A program made the translations under genes and the position numbers. The notes below the pieces were generated by a model, which saw only the letters and a program-made list of their open reading frames with translations, was not told the origin of the DNA and did not search any database. This document shows positions 1 through 9,715 of a DNA stretch of 64,000 nucleotides, piece by piece (the first letter of the stretch is position 1; every line of letters starts with the position of its first letter). Source of the stretch: Nephrocerus scutellatus (Eukaryota; Arthropoda; Insecta; Diptera; Pipunculidae); the NCBI GenBank assembly GCA_947095585.1, contig OX352761.1:112517890-112581889 (forward strand). Direction: 5' to 3'.

Positions 1-836
1 TGTCGAAATGGGACACCAAACCTTCACTGTACCCAGCAAATCGAAAGCGCTAAAAGTATCTGCTGTTTTTTTTGTTACCAGAGAAAAGTATTATTTTGCA
101 TTTGAATGATTCATGGTAGTCGAAATGTGTCATGTTTAAAGAAGCAAACAACTACAGCTGTCAAAAAATGTTCTGTATATTTTTCTTCAGAGTAAAGAGA
201 TCATATCCGAGAATTATCGGAGCGTAAAAAAAACGCCTCAGAGAAAAAGATTTTTCTGAGAATGAAAAAAAAAACAAGAATACTGACAGTTAATCTCTCC
301 GATTATTCCGACATAAAAAACACAGCAAAAATATTGGTGGTCATGAAATCGAAGTTAGGCCCTGAGATTATGTTTTCCCAGAAAAACCTTTGACCGTGGA
401 CCAGAGCTTTCTGGTCGGTGCTGATGGAATAGTGAGGGGTTGTGGGGCTTCTTGGGAGCAGCATGTACCAATGGCTCTGCGTTGTGGATAAGAGTGACTG
501 AATCACACCAAGCAGCTTCTATATCTGGTAAGCTACTAGCCCATGACTTTCGGTTGTGGTTAAAGTTAAGTTATTTAACCATTACCCGCTGTATGTGGGC
601 ACTGAGAAAGACTCCTCTATTATACTTGGCAATAATTTCGCAAATTTTCTAAAATGTCTCATTAAAATTTCTCTGTAATTACTCAAACCGTACCCGAAAC
701 CATACCATAAGGTAAGGTAAGCTGTCAAAGTGAGAGTTTTCGTGGGGGGTGCTCTGCAAATCGTACACGAAACGAAAACCAAGCTGATCTAGTGTCAAAA
801 TACTAATCAATACCTAAAATACCTAAAAAACAACAT
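1..836. other. non-coding stretch, no gene recognised
   Basis: The open frames here are short and overlap on opposite strands, and none resembles a known family. The 5' coding exon and iron-responsive element expected upstream of the ferritin gene were looked for and not seen. A faint similarity of bases 30-80 to about 40,070-40,130 (a shared CAGCAAAT motif followed by GAAA and a T-rich run) hints at an old repeat, but it is too weak to call. Confidence 0.4.
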
Positions 837-936
837 AAAACTTACGACTTACAGGATTGTATGGATTTTGGTTTTGACAAAAAAAGGTTAGCTTGTTATG
901 CTAGAAAACCATACAATCCTATAAGTCCTAAGTTTT
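837..936 (-). mobile_element. palindromic MITE, copy 1 (reverse orientation)
   Basis: Two arms, about 837-869 and 905-936, are near-perfect reverse complements, and both contain the core GGATTGTATGG or its complement. Read on the minus strand, the unequal loop (one side with a GTCAAAACC motif, the other with a CATAAC motif) matches the loops at 1,619-1,654 and 36,664-36,690. All three copies therefore belong to one family and this one is inverted. The outer terminal repeats seen in the other copies are degraded here. There is no coding capacity, so mobilisation would depend on a transposase elsewhere. Confidence 0.75.
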
Positions 937-1560
937 AATATCTTTTTTTTACCTTTAGAAATCTGCGCTCGAGCTCAGATTTTTTCTCACCAAATCGAAA
1001 GCGTGTTGTTGTAGTAGTTACTGAAAAGAGGGGTAAATCTCCAAAAACATACAGATTTGTTTTTGCTCTACGGTAGATGATTGGTTTTTTTGTGAAAACG
1101 AACAACTTGACAACCAAAATAATGGAGGAGTGGGCACAACACGACTTTCTTTTACGGGCGGTACCGGTATTAAATATTATTTTTTTTAAATATTAAATTT
1201 TTTTTTTTTAATTTTTTTTTTTTTTAATTTTTTTTTAATTTTTTTTTATTTTTAGTTTTTATTGATTTTTTTTTTGTTTTTTTTGTTTGTTTTGTTTTAA
1301 GTTTATTTTGCATTTAACAGATTTCTCCTAAGTGCTATACTTTTTGAGTTATTTGTAAAAACTCGAAAAACTCCAAGTCACTTCCGGTTGTCAAATTTCC
1401 GTCAAAATCATCATGGCCACTCCAAATTTATGTAAAAATCTTAAATATGACATCCCCATAAGTTCAGCCGTCTGGGCTGTAGAGTGCACACAGACAGACA
1501 GACTGAAACCGCAAGAAAGAAATCTTAACTCAACCCAGGAAATGAAGTGGAGACATAAAG
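937..1560. other. non-coding stretch with long poly-T tract
   Basis: Positions about 1,168-1,290 are almost pure T with isolated A and G bases, a low-complexity tract. The flanks carry no open frame that resembles a protein. The short frames here are chance products of skewed composition. Confidence 0.5.
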
Positions 1561-1735
1561 GCGCTCTCACAATGCAAAAACTGAATACTTAAAACTTACA
1601 GGATTATTGTATGGATTTCCAACATAACGATCATAAATTTTTTTGTCAAAACCAAAATCCATACAATCCTGTAAGTCTTTACCGCCTTTATTTTTCTTTA
1701 ATATTGATTTTACAGTTTTTCCATTATGAGAGCTC
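1561..1735 (+). mobile_element. palindromic MITE, copy 2 (most complete)
   Basis: The left end (1,561-1,584) and the reverse complement of the right end (1,711-1,735) share the pattern GCTCTCA, then AATG, then AAAAACTG, which are terminal inverted repeats of about 24 bp. Inside them a second pair of arms (about 1,587-1,618 and 1,655-1,676) forms the long hairpin shared with the copies at 837 and 36,609. At about 175 bp, with terminal inverted repeats and no ORF, it fits a MITE. No clear target-site duplication was identified, so I do not assign a superfamily. Confidence 0.8.
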
Positions 1736-2337
1736 CCTAAGTAAATTTGGATTCGGAAATACTTTTTTTAGAATTATACGGCTTTCCACTTAACATAAAG
1801 AATAACTTTTAAATTTTACACCAAAGCCAAAAACAAAGAAATCCAACTCTAGAGCGCACATTGAAAAAGCTGCCAGTGTTTGCTTTGTGAGAGTGTGAAA
1901 GATTGCACACGGCACCACTAAGCAATAAATGCTGCCTGACGATAAGTAATACATATTGCGAACCACTTGATGGCCTTGTTTATTAATGTTGTTTCATCAT
2001 TAGAAGGGAAAGGGGTAGAAATAACGACTGCCCAGTGCATACGTATGTGATTGCGCATTTATTTTCAATTAAACGCTGCAAATAGCTTACAATTGGCAGT
2101 AAATTGTTAATGAAATACAAATTAATGATTGAAAATTTTTGCCTTTGTTGTCATGCCCGAATTTTCTTGTTGAGTTAATCCCGCTTTGACGTTGTTATTG
2201 GGCGGTTATCAATAATAGTACCTTATCAGAGCTTATCAGAGGAATTTACATGTCAACTTTGTATGTCCTATTAGCAGAAGTTATGACCCAATTTAACTTC
2301 TCTTGCGTGTTTTTTCCCTCTTTCTTTCCCTCTACAG
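1736..2337. other. ferritin upstream sequence, probably intron 1
   Basis: This stretch ends in a pyrimidine-rich tract and an AG (2,336-2,337) that opens the first recognisable ferritin exon, so at least its 3' part is best read as intron. No hydrophobic signal-peptide exon with a matching phase-1 donor was found here or further upstream. Confidence 0.55.
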
Positions 2338-3066
2338 GCAATGATGTGGTTAACACTCCTACGGATTGGATCAATCTGAAAGGTAGCTGTTATCATGCAA
2401 TGCGTACGCAAATTCAAACTGAAATCGATGCATCATACCAATACCTTGCGATGGGAGCCTATTTCTCCCGCGACACCGTCAATCGTCCCGGATTTGCCGA
2501 ATACTTCTTTAAGGCAGCCAAGGAGGAACGTGAACATGGCTCGAAATTGATTGAATATCTGTCGATGCGTGGTCAGCTTACCACTGAAGTTAGCAAATTG
2601 ATTACCGTTCCTGTAAGTAGACGAAAAATTCCTCCCAATAGAAGTGTCCTAACACCTTATTCATTTTGTGTGTGAGCAGAAAATCGCAAAGACTGAGTGG
2701 GTTGATGGTGTTTCAGCTATTCAAGATGCTCTCGCCTTGGAAACAGAAGTCACCAACAAAATTACAAAGTTAATCAAGACTTGCGAAGGTGAACCCAATT
2801 ACTATCATGTAAGTTTTAAAACCGACATTTTGCTGGTAATTGAAAGAGTAACTCAATTTCATCCTCTCTAGCTCGTCGACTATTTGACTGGAGTCTACTT
2901 GGAGGAACAACTCCATGGTCAACGCGAATTGGCTGGTAAATTGGCCACACTCAAGAAGATGACAGGAACTAGCGAATACAAGAGCAACGGATATGCCGTC
3001 CGAAATGCTGGCGAACAAACCGGTACCGATGCGTTGGCCGAATTCCTGTTCGACAAGGAAATGTAA
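2338..3066 (+). CDS. Fer1HCH: ferritin heavy chain, secreted insect type (5' exon missing)
   Basis: Iron-storage ferritin heavy subunit, which oxidises Fe(II) at a di-iron ferroxidase centre and co-assembles with light chains in the secretory pathway of insects. Three exons are visible: 2,338-2,612, 2,680-2,808 and 2,872-3,066 (stop TAA). They are joined by GT-AG introns of 67 and 63 bp in phase 0, giving about 199 residues. Counting from the codon split by the first acceptor, the ferroxidase residues are all present: E29, Y36, E64 and H67 (in the EEREH motif), E113 and Q148, corresponding to human H-chain E27, Y34, E62, H65, E107 and Q141. The subunit is therefore a heavy chain and is predicted to be active. 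The upstream exon with start codon and signal peptide lies outside the window. The frame runs openly back to an ATG at 2,250, but that is intron read-through. The C-terminus is longer than the Drosophila protein I recall, with an extra segment before the EFLFDK end. Confidence 0.95.
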
Positions 3067-3300
3067 TTTGTTGGTGTTTGCTACGGAATCGCACATTTCC
3101 TTCATCATCAATATTTTGTGCTTTTTCTTTTATTTCCCTTTTCTTCTTCAATACAAAGTAGAAATTTGAAACATACGTAATTTTTATTACATTAATATTT
3201 TCCAATCAATTGATAAATTAAAATGTAAAGTTTACTGAACAAACAAATTTGTTAAATAAATATCTACAGATTACTTAAGATACAAAACAAAAAAACATTT
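3067..3300 (+). other. ferritin 3' UTR
   Basis: AT-rich sequence following the TAA stop. An AATAAA hexamer lies about 190 bp after the stop, a usual 3' UTR length for a ferritin gene. The exact cleavage site is inferred. Confidence 0.65.
3255..3260 (+). terminator. ferritin poly(A) signal AATAAA
   Basis: Canonical AATAAA hexamer about 190 bp downstream of the ferritin stop codon. A second AATAAA at 3,558-3,563, followed by a T/G-rich stretch, could serve as a distal site. Confidence 0.6.
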
Positions 3301-3802
3301 AGCAAGAGAGCCTTAGTAGAGCATAGAACGTGCTCTTCATCTCTGTCGTCGACGGTCACTTACGTGTCCGTGGTTCGCATTAATTACTCTTCTCTTAGTA
3401 AGCTGTGGTGAATTACTTATGTTACAGGACGCATATTGAGCGTTAAATAGCAGAGTTTGTGTTCTTTTTTAAGGTTTCTGAATTCACAAATTATGTAACT
3501 TAAATGTACATCCACTAGTAAAAAAAGCGATTTGTTATTAAGTTACATACATACGTTAATAAAAATCTGTGTTAATCCAATTAAAAATCGTGTTTTGTTC
3601 CTTTCTTTACTGCATTTTCGCTGTAGGAATGTTCTGAAACGTATGGTCGATCTAGAATTCAATCGAGAAGCTTGTTGTCATCGGTAATTTGGGCAGCTTC
3701 TGGCATCTGGCTCCTGCGCTTGCATATGTAATGTTGCACTAACCTGCAAATACGGTAGGTATGTACGTATGCGCCAATAGTAAGAAGTAGTAAAAAGCTT
3801 CT
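3301..3802. other. intergenic, no gene recognised
   Basis: The base composition is more balanced around 3,300-3,440 than in the flanks, and the sequence there is not recognised; it could be an old repeat. No open frame resembles a protein. Confidence 0.4.
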
Positions 3803-5737
3803 AACCATATAAGTCGGCAGGAGTGGATGTGGTAATCCCAGCATTCATGTAATATGGATTAGATAACCTCTTAAGAATACCGCATAACTCTTCTAAATAA
3901 TTAGAAGCAGCCTAGCACTCGGGTATATACCAACAAGCTGGGAATCACGTTTGTTCTAAAGACCACTACATAAGGTCGAGAATATTGGAGAGAACCACTA
4001 CACTGCAGTCAACATGCATACAGAGCGGGGAGATCTACGGAGACCGCACTGTGGAAGCTGACGAAAAGTATAGAGGGGTCCCCTGCCAGGAAGGAGGTCG
4101 CGATATGCGCCTTCCTAGACATTGAAGGAGCATTTTACAACGTATATCATGAGGCGATAAAGAATGTTCTGGAGAGAAATAATGTAGACATCACAACCAG
4201 ACAACTAGATAGCACAACCACTAAATGGTTCAGCGATTAGCTGAAGTAGGGACTTATGCTCAAAGCTACGCAGAAGACATTTAGTTATCGTGTCAAGTGG
4301 GAAGTTCGAGGAAGTCCAAAACAGATTAACCACCACGAGCAGATGGTGTAAAGAGAGTAAAAAGAGATCTCATGGTGTGCAGAAGGGTGGCAGGAAAATC
4401 CTGGGGAGTTAGTCCCAGAATAATGCACTGCATCTACACCATGATAGTTATCCAAATGATCACCTACGGAGCAGTGGCATGGTCGAAATGAACCAAGCTA
4501 AGCACCACAAAAAGGGAATTGGAAAAGTGCAGAGGCTAGCCTGTGTTTTAATTACGGGGCCCTGAGAACCTGCCCCATAGCGGGCATGGAGGCAAATTTT
4601 GGGCTACTCCCACTACATATAGTGTTGGAGAGCAAATCCAAGGAAACTAAGTTACGCCTGAGCATGGTAGGCTGCTTTACGGAAGGCACGGCAAGAGAAA
4701 TAGTAGAATCACTTTGCCAAATAGATTCCTTTAGCGAGCATGCCATGTGATAACATGGTGTAAACGCTTGAAAAGAAGGAATTCAGATCTGAAAATGAAT
4801 ACCAGATAAATCCGGGAGCCATAAAGTGATATACGGATGGATCAAAGAAAGCAGAAGGCAAGGGTGCAGGAGTCCATGGGTCAAGAACCAAGTAATCTAA
4901 AGCGATGGGGCAGTGCCCAAGCATATTCCAGATAGACGTACATGCCATCGAAAGCTGTACTCACTTTAATCTGGAAAAAAACAACATGAGACAAGAAATA
5001 GTCATCATGGCAGACAGCCAAGCTGTGCTTAGGACGCTTGATTCATTCCACATCAAGTCAAGACTAGTGGAGGAGTGTATGGCGAACCTAAACAGACTGG
5101 GCGAAATCAACAGGGAACGTTTGGGTGCCGGAACACATCGGCAAAGAAGGCAACGAAGGATCGGATAGGCTCGCAAATATAGGGGCAGAATCTCCGATAG
5201 TAGGGCCAGAATCTTTTTGAGGCGTAGGGTACCACATAATGCGGGAAGAATTACGCAAAATAGACAAGGCAACCGCTTTCGTAAGGTGGGGAAATCTCCC
5301 AGGCCTACGACAGGCAAAGGAAATCTTCGGGAATTATAACCTAAAGAGGTCTCGCTTGATATTGGGACGAAGAAGAAGTAAAATTAATGTGAGAATCATT
5401 CCCGGGTTCCTAACAGGACATTGTAGACTGAAGAGGCACCTAAAGAAATTAAAATTAGAAGAGGATGGCAGCTGCAGGCTTTGTAGAGAAACGGAGGGGA
5501 CCCCGCCGTGCTGCCTTCTCAACGAATGCGAAGCAACGATTTGACAGATAAGGGACTATATGGGAACGAAGTCTACGCAACATTCATTAAACCCAATCCA
5601 TATCATTAAGTTCCTAAGAGCCGTTGGTATGAATGGGGAGCTGTATGGTCGGGTATGTACTGCAGTGGGAAGCGCAATAGATCCACATGGGTCGCAGTGC
5701 TACTAGAATATACCGCTCATATCATATCATATCATAA
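3803..5737 (+). mobile_element. LOA/I-like non-LTR retrotransposon, 5'-truncated and degenerate (copy A)
   Basis: This is the 3' part of a LINE encoding reverse transcriptase followed by RNase H. RT pieces include a palm motif FLDIEGAF at about 4,110-4,143. RNase H pieces include TDGSKKAEG (from about 4,833), DSQAVLRTL (about 5,013-5,040) and a WVPEHIGKEGNEGSDRLAN stretch (about 5,121-5,180). A Cys-containing tail with CRLCRE follows near 5,475. Many stops and frame changes separate these pieces, so it is dead. From about 3,803 it aligns by eye with 50,865 onward, so both copies belong to one family. The 3' end is a short TCATA-type repeat (about 5,717-5,737), as expected for target-primed LINE insertion. 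The family assignment (EN-RT-RNase H, LOA/I group) is from recalled motifs; the exact clade is uncertain. Confidence 0.85.
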
Positions 5738-7279
5738 ACACTAGAGTCTGCATAAATATTAGCTGATGCATTGCTTAGTGGAGTGGCTGACCATTGATGT
5801 CATCTGCTTCTAAGGTCTCCTTGCACTTGATCCAATTCAACTTTTCCTTGGTGAATTTTCCAATTTCAATTCAAGAACCTGGCATTTAGCAACATTTCCA
5901 GGTCATTCCATATCAGGACTACAAAATTAGTTGTAGTCCTTGATTGCGAATTTAGTGTTGGACCACCATACACAAGTTGGATGTCATCTCCAGAGTTTAA
6001 AAGATATCATCTTGGATCAATAGAATTAACCTCCTCCCAAAAGGTTGTAATGACGCATTTTATGTCTTGTCGATATCACAAGAAACAAGGATAGGAGGAA
6101 TAATTCTTCGCAGGATTCATTTAATGCAAATACTGTGCTAGGGGTATTGTTTCAAATTTGACTTTCTCAACATGGGGTTGCAGCTTTGTTATCAGTCTGG
6201 ACGAGTTTGCTTATAACGTCCATAACCCTTTAATATTGGTTTGGAGAGAACTGCAGACACACAATGCGGACGAGTCGTCATAAATCTTGACAACTGTTTA
6301 CTTTTCAACTATGACTTGTCGACTTTAGACGCGGACACGCGGACTCACACGTGAAATACTTTACGCAACAGGAGGTCTTATGAAAGATTACATCCCTGTT
6401 CCTGGTGTGTCGGAACACTGTTAAGGGTGGGAAACATTGAATTATGACCATCTTATTGAAGATTTATTTGTCCTTTTATAAGCATTATAGATTTGCATAT
6501 GTGTTGTGTATCACCCTCTTGTCCCATTTGAGAATGCCCAACAGAAAATTTGGCTCTCACAGAAATACTCGTAAATCATTAAAAATGCGTTTGCTGAGAG
6601 CTGAAGGGGTGCAATTGGTGGTGGTGCCTGGAGCCACCAGGACTCTGGACGCTCGTATAAATTTTACTTTCGAGTCAACATAATTTCCTTTGATTTACGA
6701 GTAAATGGCCAATTTTATGACTTTGTTTGGTTGTTTATGTTTGCCGTTTCGGAATGTATGAAGTTGTTAAGCTTCTACATAGATGTCCATCTAATTGGTG
6801 TATATGATTGTAGGACATTCTAAGGGTTTCAATAAGTTTTCCAATTACATGGAATGCTGTAAATTTATCTTTGAAAATGACCAGCACTGACCGTTCAGTT
6901 CAAAAGTTTCAAAGGAATTCTTCTTTTATCTCCCAAGATACGAGTAGAGAAAGTATTGTCGCCTCAAGGAGTTGCCATTGTCCGTTGTCATTTTCACGTT
7001 ATTTGTGGAAACTACTGGGAATACTTTGCGATCTTCGGCGGGTAGAAAGTTCTAAATACTTTGTCTAGTTAGTTATTTTATGTTAACATCCCTATAGAGT
7101 CTTTAGATAGTTGGTAGACATGATTATGTTTTAACTCAAAAAATGTTTCATTGTAATTTTATAAATCTTAAATTAACGCAGAGGTTTAAGAAGGCAGCCA
7201 AGTGTACTGCCATTATTTTGCAAAAACAAAGAAGTTATCTAATTGACGATGGTACTCGTAAAATAAAAGTTAAGACATT
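5738..7279. other. intergenic, no gene recognised
   Basis: Mixed composition with short open frames on both strands. The longest (6,444-6,683, 79 codons) resembles nothing I know and has no supporting context. Decayed repeats are likely but not identified. Confidence 0.4.
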
Positions 7280-8024
7280 CCATGCGAATCGGACGCCCTT
7301 TCGGAGGTAAGTTATGCAAATGTCTTTTAATTTGTCTGAAGAATTGGATATTGGCTCTTATTAGTGCAGGTCTTACTTACTGCAGATCGGAACTGGACAA
7401 TTTCTTCGTCGATTTTAAAGCCACATATGCTAACATTCTAAACTCGTTCAAACTATACCTGGGCGAAGGTGAAGAATATTCGTTTTCGTTAAGGTCGGCT
7501 TAACGTAACTCAGTAAGTCAAGTTAACATTGCTGGACAGCCGGTAGAAAGAGTAGAAAGTTTCCAATATCATGGAAGTATTGTCTCGACCGAAGGTGGAA
7601 CCGAACAGGACATTGTCAACCGAATCGGCAAAGCAAAATCAGTGTTCGGAATGATGTGCATGATATGGCGAAGCAATGCGATCAGCTTAAACACCAAGTT
7701 GGAACTGTTCCGTTCAAATGTTGAATCTGTGCTGTTATATAAGTGCAGCACTTGGAAGGTGACCGCTACTATCACAAAAAGATTACAAACGTTCGTAAAT
7801 AGGTGCCTACGGAACATCTTTAGGGTTTTCTGGCCTAACCGTATCTCTAACGAACATTTTTACCAGAGAACGGGTCAGGAACCAATAGGTTGAGGAGAAG
7901 TAACGGCAATTGGGTAATAGTTGGAGAGAGCTGAAGCTCATTGCCAGGAACCACACGTCATGGCGCGTATGCGTAGTTGAGGCCCTAGGACCCACAAGGG
8001 GATATAGGACATAAGTAAGTAAGT
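7280..8024 (+). mobile_element. RTE-like retrotransposon, 3' fragment (copy 1)
   Basis: Carries the C-terminal part of the polymerase ORF: a YHGSIVSTEGG segment near 7,571, then NRIGKAKSVF, RLFRSNVESVLLY-type and FVNRCLRNIFRVFWP segments up to about 7,890. The same order occurs at 41,400-41,650. The 3' end is a run of AAGT units (about 8,012-8,024), matching the end of the copy at 41,912. The 5' part (7,280-7,510) is too decayed to translate convincingly. Stops interrupt the frame after 7,893. These motifs recur in RTE-like polyproteins whose endonuclease is often annotated as craniofacial-development-protein-2-like. Confidence 0.8.
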
Positions 8025-8170
8025 AATACTTTGTCTACCTCGTCTTCACTAATACATCTGACACCACCAACGCAGAAATCAAACGAAGAATCACTTTAAC
8101 CTGTTTGTTTGGGCTAAGAAGGTTATTGAGTAGTGCATCTATTTTTCGGGCGTCCAAGTAGATCTCGTGT
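8025..8170 (+). mobile_element. possible fragment of another LINE polymerase C-terminus
   Basis: One frame reads TTNAEIKRRIT followed by FGLRRLLSSASIFRASK. This resembles the thumb region of several LINE polymerases (an EIKRRI motif, then a leucine-rich segment before the conserved TK). It abuts the AAGT tail of the previous element. Short and degenerate, so low confidence. Confidence 0.35.
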
Positions 8171-8489
8171 AATACGACTACCCTAATCATATCCCACTCT
8201 TTTTTTTATGGAAATGAAGCATAGACTCAATCGAATCGAATAGATAAATATATCATTGGGCATTTCGTTTCGAGCGGAAATTAAAAGATATTCGGGTCTA
8301 GACAAGAAATGACAGTAATAGCTAGGACATTTTACATTTAGAACTAATAGACGCTAGACTAGTCACTAATATACACTATAGGATATAGGGTATTTTTGGT
8401 ATCTTTTTGAATATTAATAACTAGCGGCGAATATTCACAACGACATGCTAGCAGTTAGCTATAAAGATGAGGTCTGTCTGTTTGTTGCA
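8171..8489. other. short AT-rich spacer, nothing recognised
   Basis: No open frame of note and no repeat match noticed; it lies between two LINE remnants. Confidence 0.3.
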
Positions 8490-9300
8490 AGTTTCGCGTT
8501 TCCAGGTGTTGCCTGTACTTCCACTCTATGGGACAGCTCTATTTACGTACATCGTACAGTTGCTAGAGGTTGAAGTGACCCGAGAATACACAAATCCGCT
8601 GGGCCGGATGGAATTTCCCCATTAGTTCTAAATAGGCGTGCTTTGCCGTTTGCACTACCATTGCGTAAACCCTTACATTTATTCTATTCTTATGGACTCT
8701 ATCCGAGAAGTTGGAAAACAAAATTTGTTCAACCTGTACGTAAAAATGTGACTCTTCGTACCGACACATAGCACTAACATGCGTTCTATCTGAGGTTGTG
8801 GAAACTCTGATTAGCCACTATCTTGAACCACGAACCATTTTTTTAAAAACTGCTTGATTTGTTTAGAAGCTGTCTTTCGGAGCGCTCATTCCAAGTTGTT
8901 TTGGGCGGTTTCAAGTTTGTTTTTAACCGCATATATGCGGGTTCCCTTAGGGCTGTGTTTTTTCTCCGACACTGTTGCTTATTGTCATTAGCTATCTTCT
9001 GTCTGCTACTTCTAATCCTTTACATTTCTTCGCTGGCGACAGTACTCTCAACTTCTCCTGTTTATGTTCCCATTTTCACGTCTCTTCTATTCGGATATGG
9101 AACTAGAACAGCAGCGTAATTTAAGCACGGAAAAATTCTGACCCTGGCATAACAAACTGGACAAAACACTATAGAGTAAATCAACCCATAATCCATGAAT
9201 CACACTTTCACTTGGAAACTGATAAGATCGCAATTCTAGCAATGTGCGTTGATAACAAGCCTTGTTTGAATAACCACATATTTAACTTGACACAAAATAA
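8490..9300 (+). mobile_element. CR1/Jockey-group retrotransposon fragment, internally deleted (copy 1)
   Basis: RT fingers are recognisable near 8,575-8,720: an (L)NDLNIHKSAGPDGIP-type stretch broken by stops, then a RSWKTKFVQPV stretch. A gap removes the following RT block. The sequence resumes near 8,865 with SERSFQVVLGGFKF (compare GRSIQVLLDGFKS in the 33.4-kb copy), then a LLSATSNPLH...DSTLNFS stretch to about 9,055. An AILAMCVDNKPCLNNHIF segment (about 9,230-9,290) matches the LGMCVN...WNDH region of the better copies. The element is dead. Confidence 0.7.
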
Positions 9301-9684
9301 AAAATACTAGTTATCGCACATTGGTCGAAATTCGACCGTCTCTCTGTACTCTATGCGACCCTCCAAACGGTCACTGATCCGCCCCACCCACCATCCACCC
9401 ACTCCCTCGCCCTACACCACCCATCCCCAACCACCCAACAATCTCACTCAACCCCTCCACCACTGTATTTCTGTTCTATCAAAAATTTAAACGTTGAACT
9501 CTTAGCAACTGCTCTAAACGCTAAAATGAACGACAATAGATAACTTTTTGTTTCCAAATTTTTTTTATTGATAAAACTAAAGCTCATCAATAGCTACAAA
9601 AAAAAGAAAATCGGTTGACAAACAGAGGAGAAAATGGTTCTTAACTATTTTGTCTTTGCCTATTTATATATAGATGATGTCGGC
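9301..9684. other. spacer with a C-rich, CCACCC-repeat patch
   Basis: Positions about 9,379-9,465 are strongly pyrimidine-biased with recurrent CCACC and CCATCC motifs, in contrast to the AT-rich surroundings. No coding sequence was recognised. Confidence 0.5.
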
Positions 9685-9715
9685 CACTTCCGCTGAGACT
9701 GCAAAAAGAACACAA
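9685..9715. repeat. left arm of 31-bp inverted repeat flanking a Gypsy-like remnant
   Basis: This segment is the reverse complement of 11,584-11,614 with one mismatch (core CACTTCCGCTGAGACTG). Weaker similarity seems to continue inward for about 40 bp. The two arms bracket the Gypsy-like coding region, which is unusual because LTRs are direct repeats. Confidence 0.75.

Noticed and set aside
2250..2337. ATG-started extension of the ferritin exon as the true N-terminus
   Set aside because: It reads through a pyrimidine tract and a clear AG acceptor, is unlike a ferritin signal peptide, and the codon at 2,337-2,339 is split by the acceptor.
1..2337. Iron-responsive element (CAGTGN loop) upstream of ferritin
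   Set aside because: CAGTG occurrences near 1,874 and 2,034 lack a five-base upper stem and bulged C; the real 5' UTR probably lies outside the window.
4552..5317. Minus-strand ORFs over LOA copy A
   Set aside because: The plus strand carries RT and RNase H motifs in the right order, so these are antisense shadows.
9670..9710. Zinc-knuckle-like GHFR-DCKK reading as Gypsy nucleocapsid
   Set aside because: The frame has a stop inside, lies upstream of gag, and the same bases form the 31-bp inverted repeat arm, which explains the sequence better.
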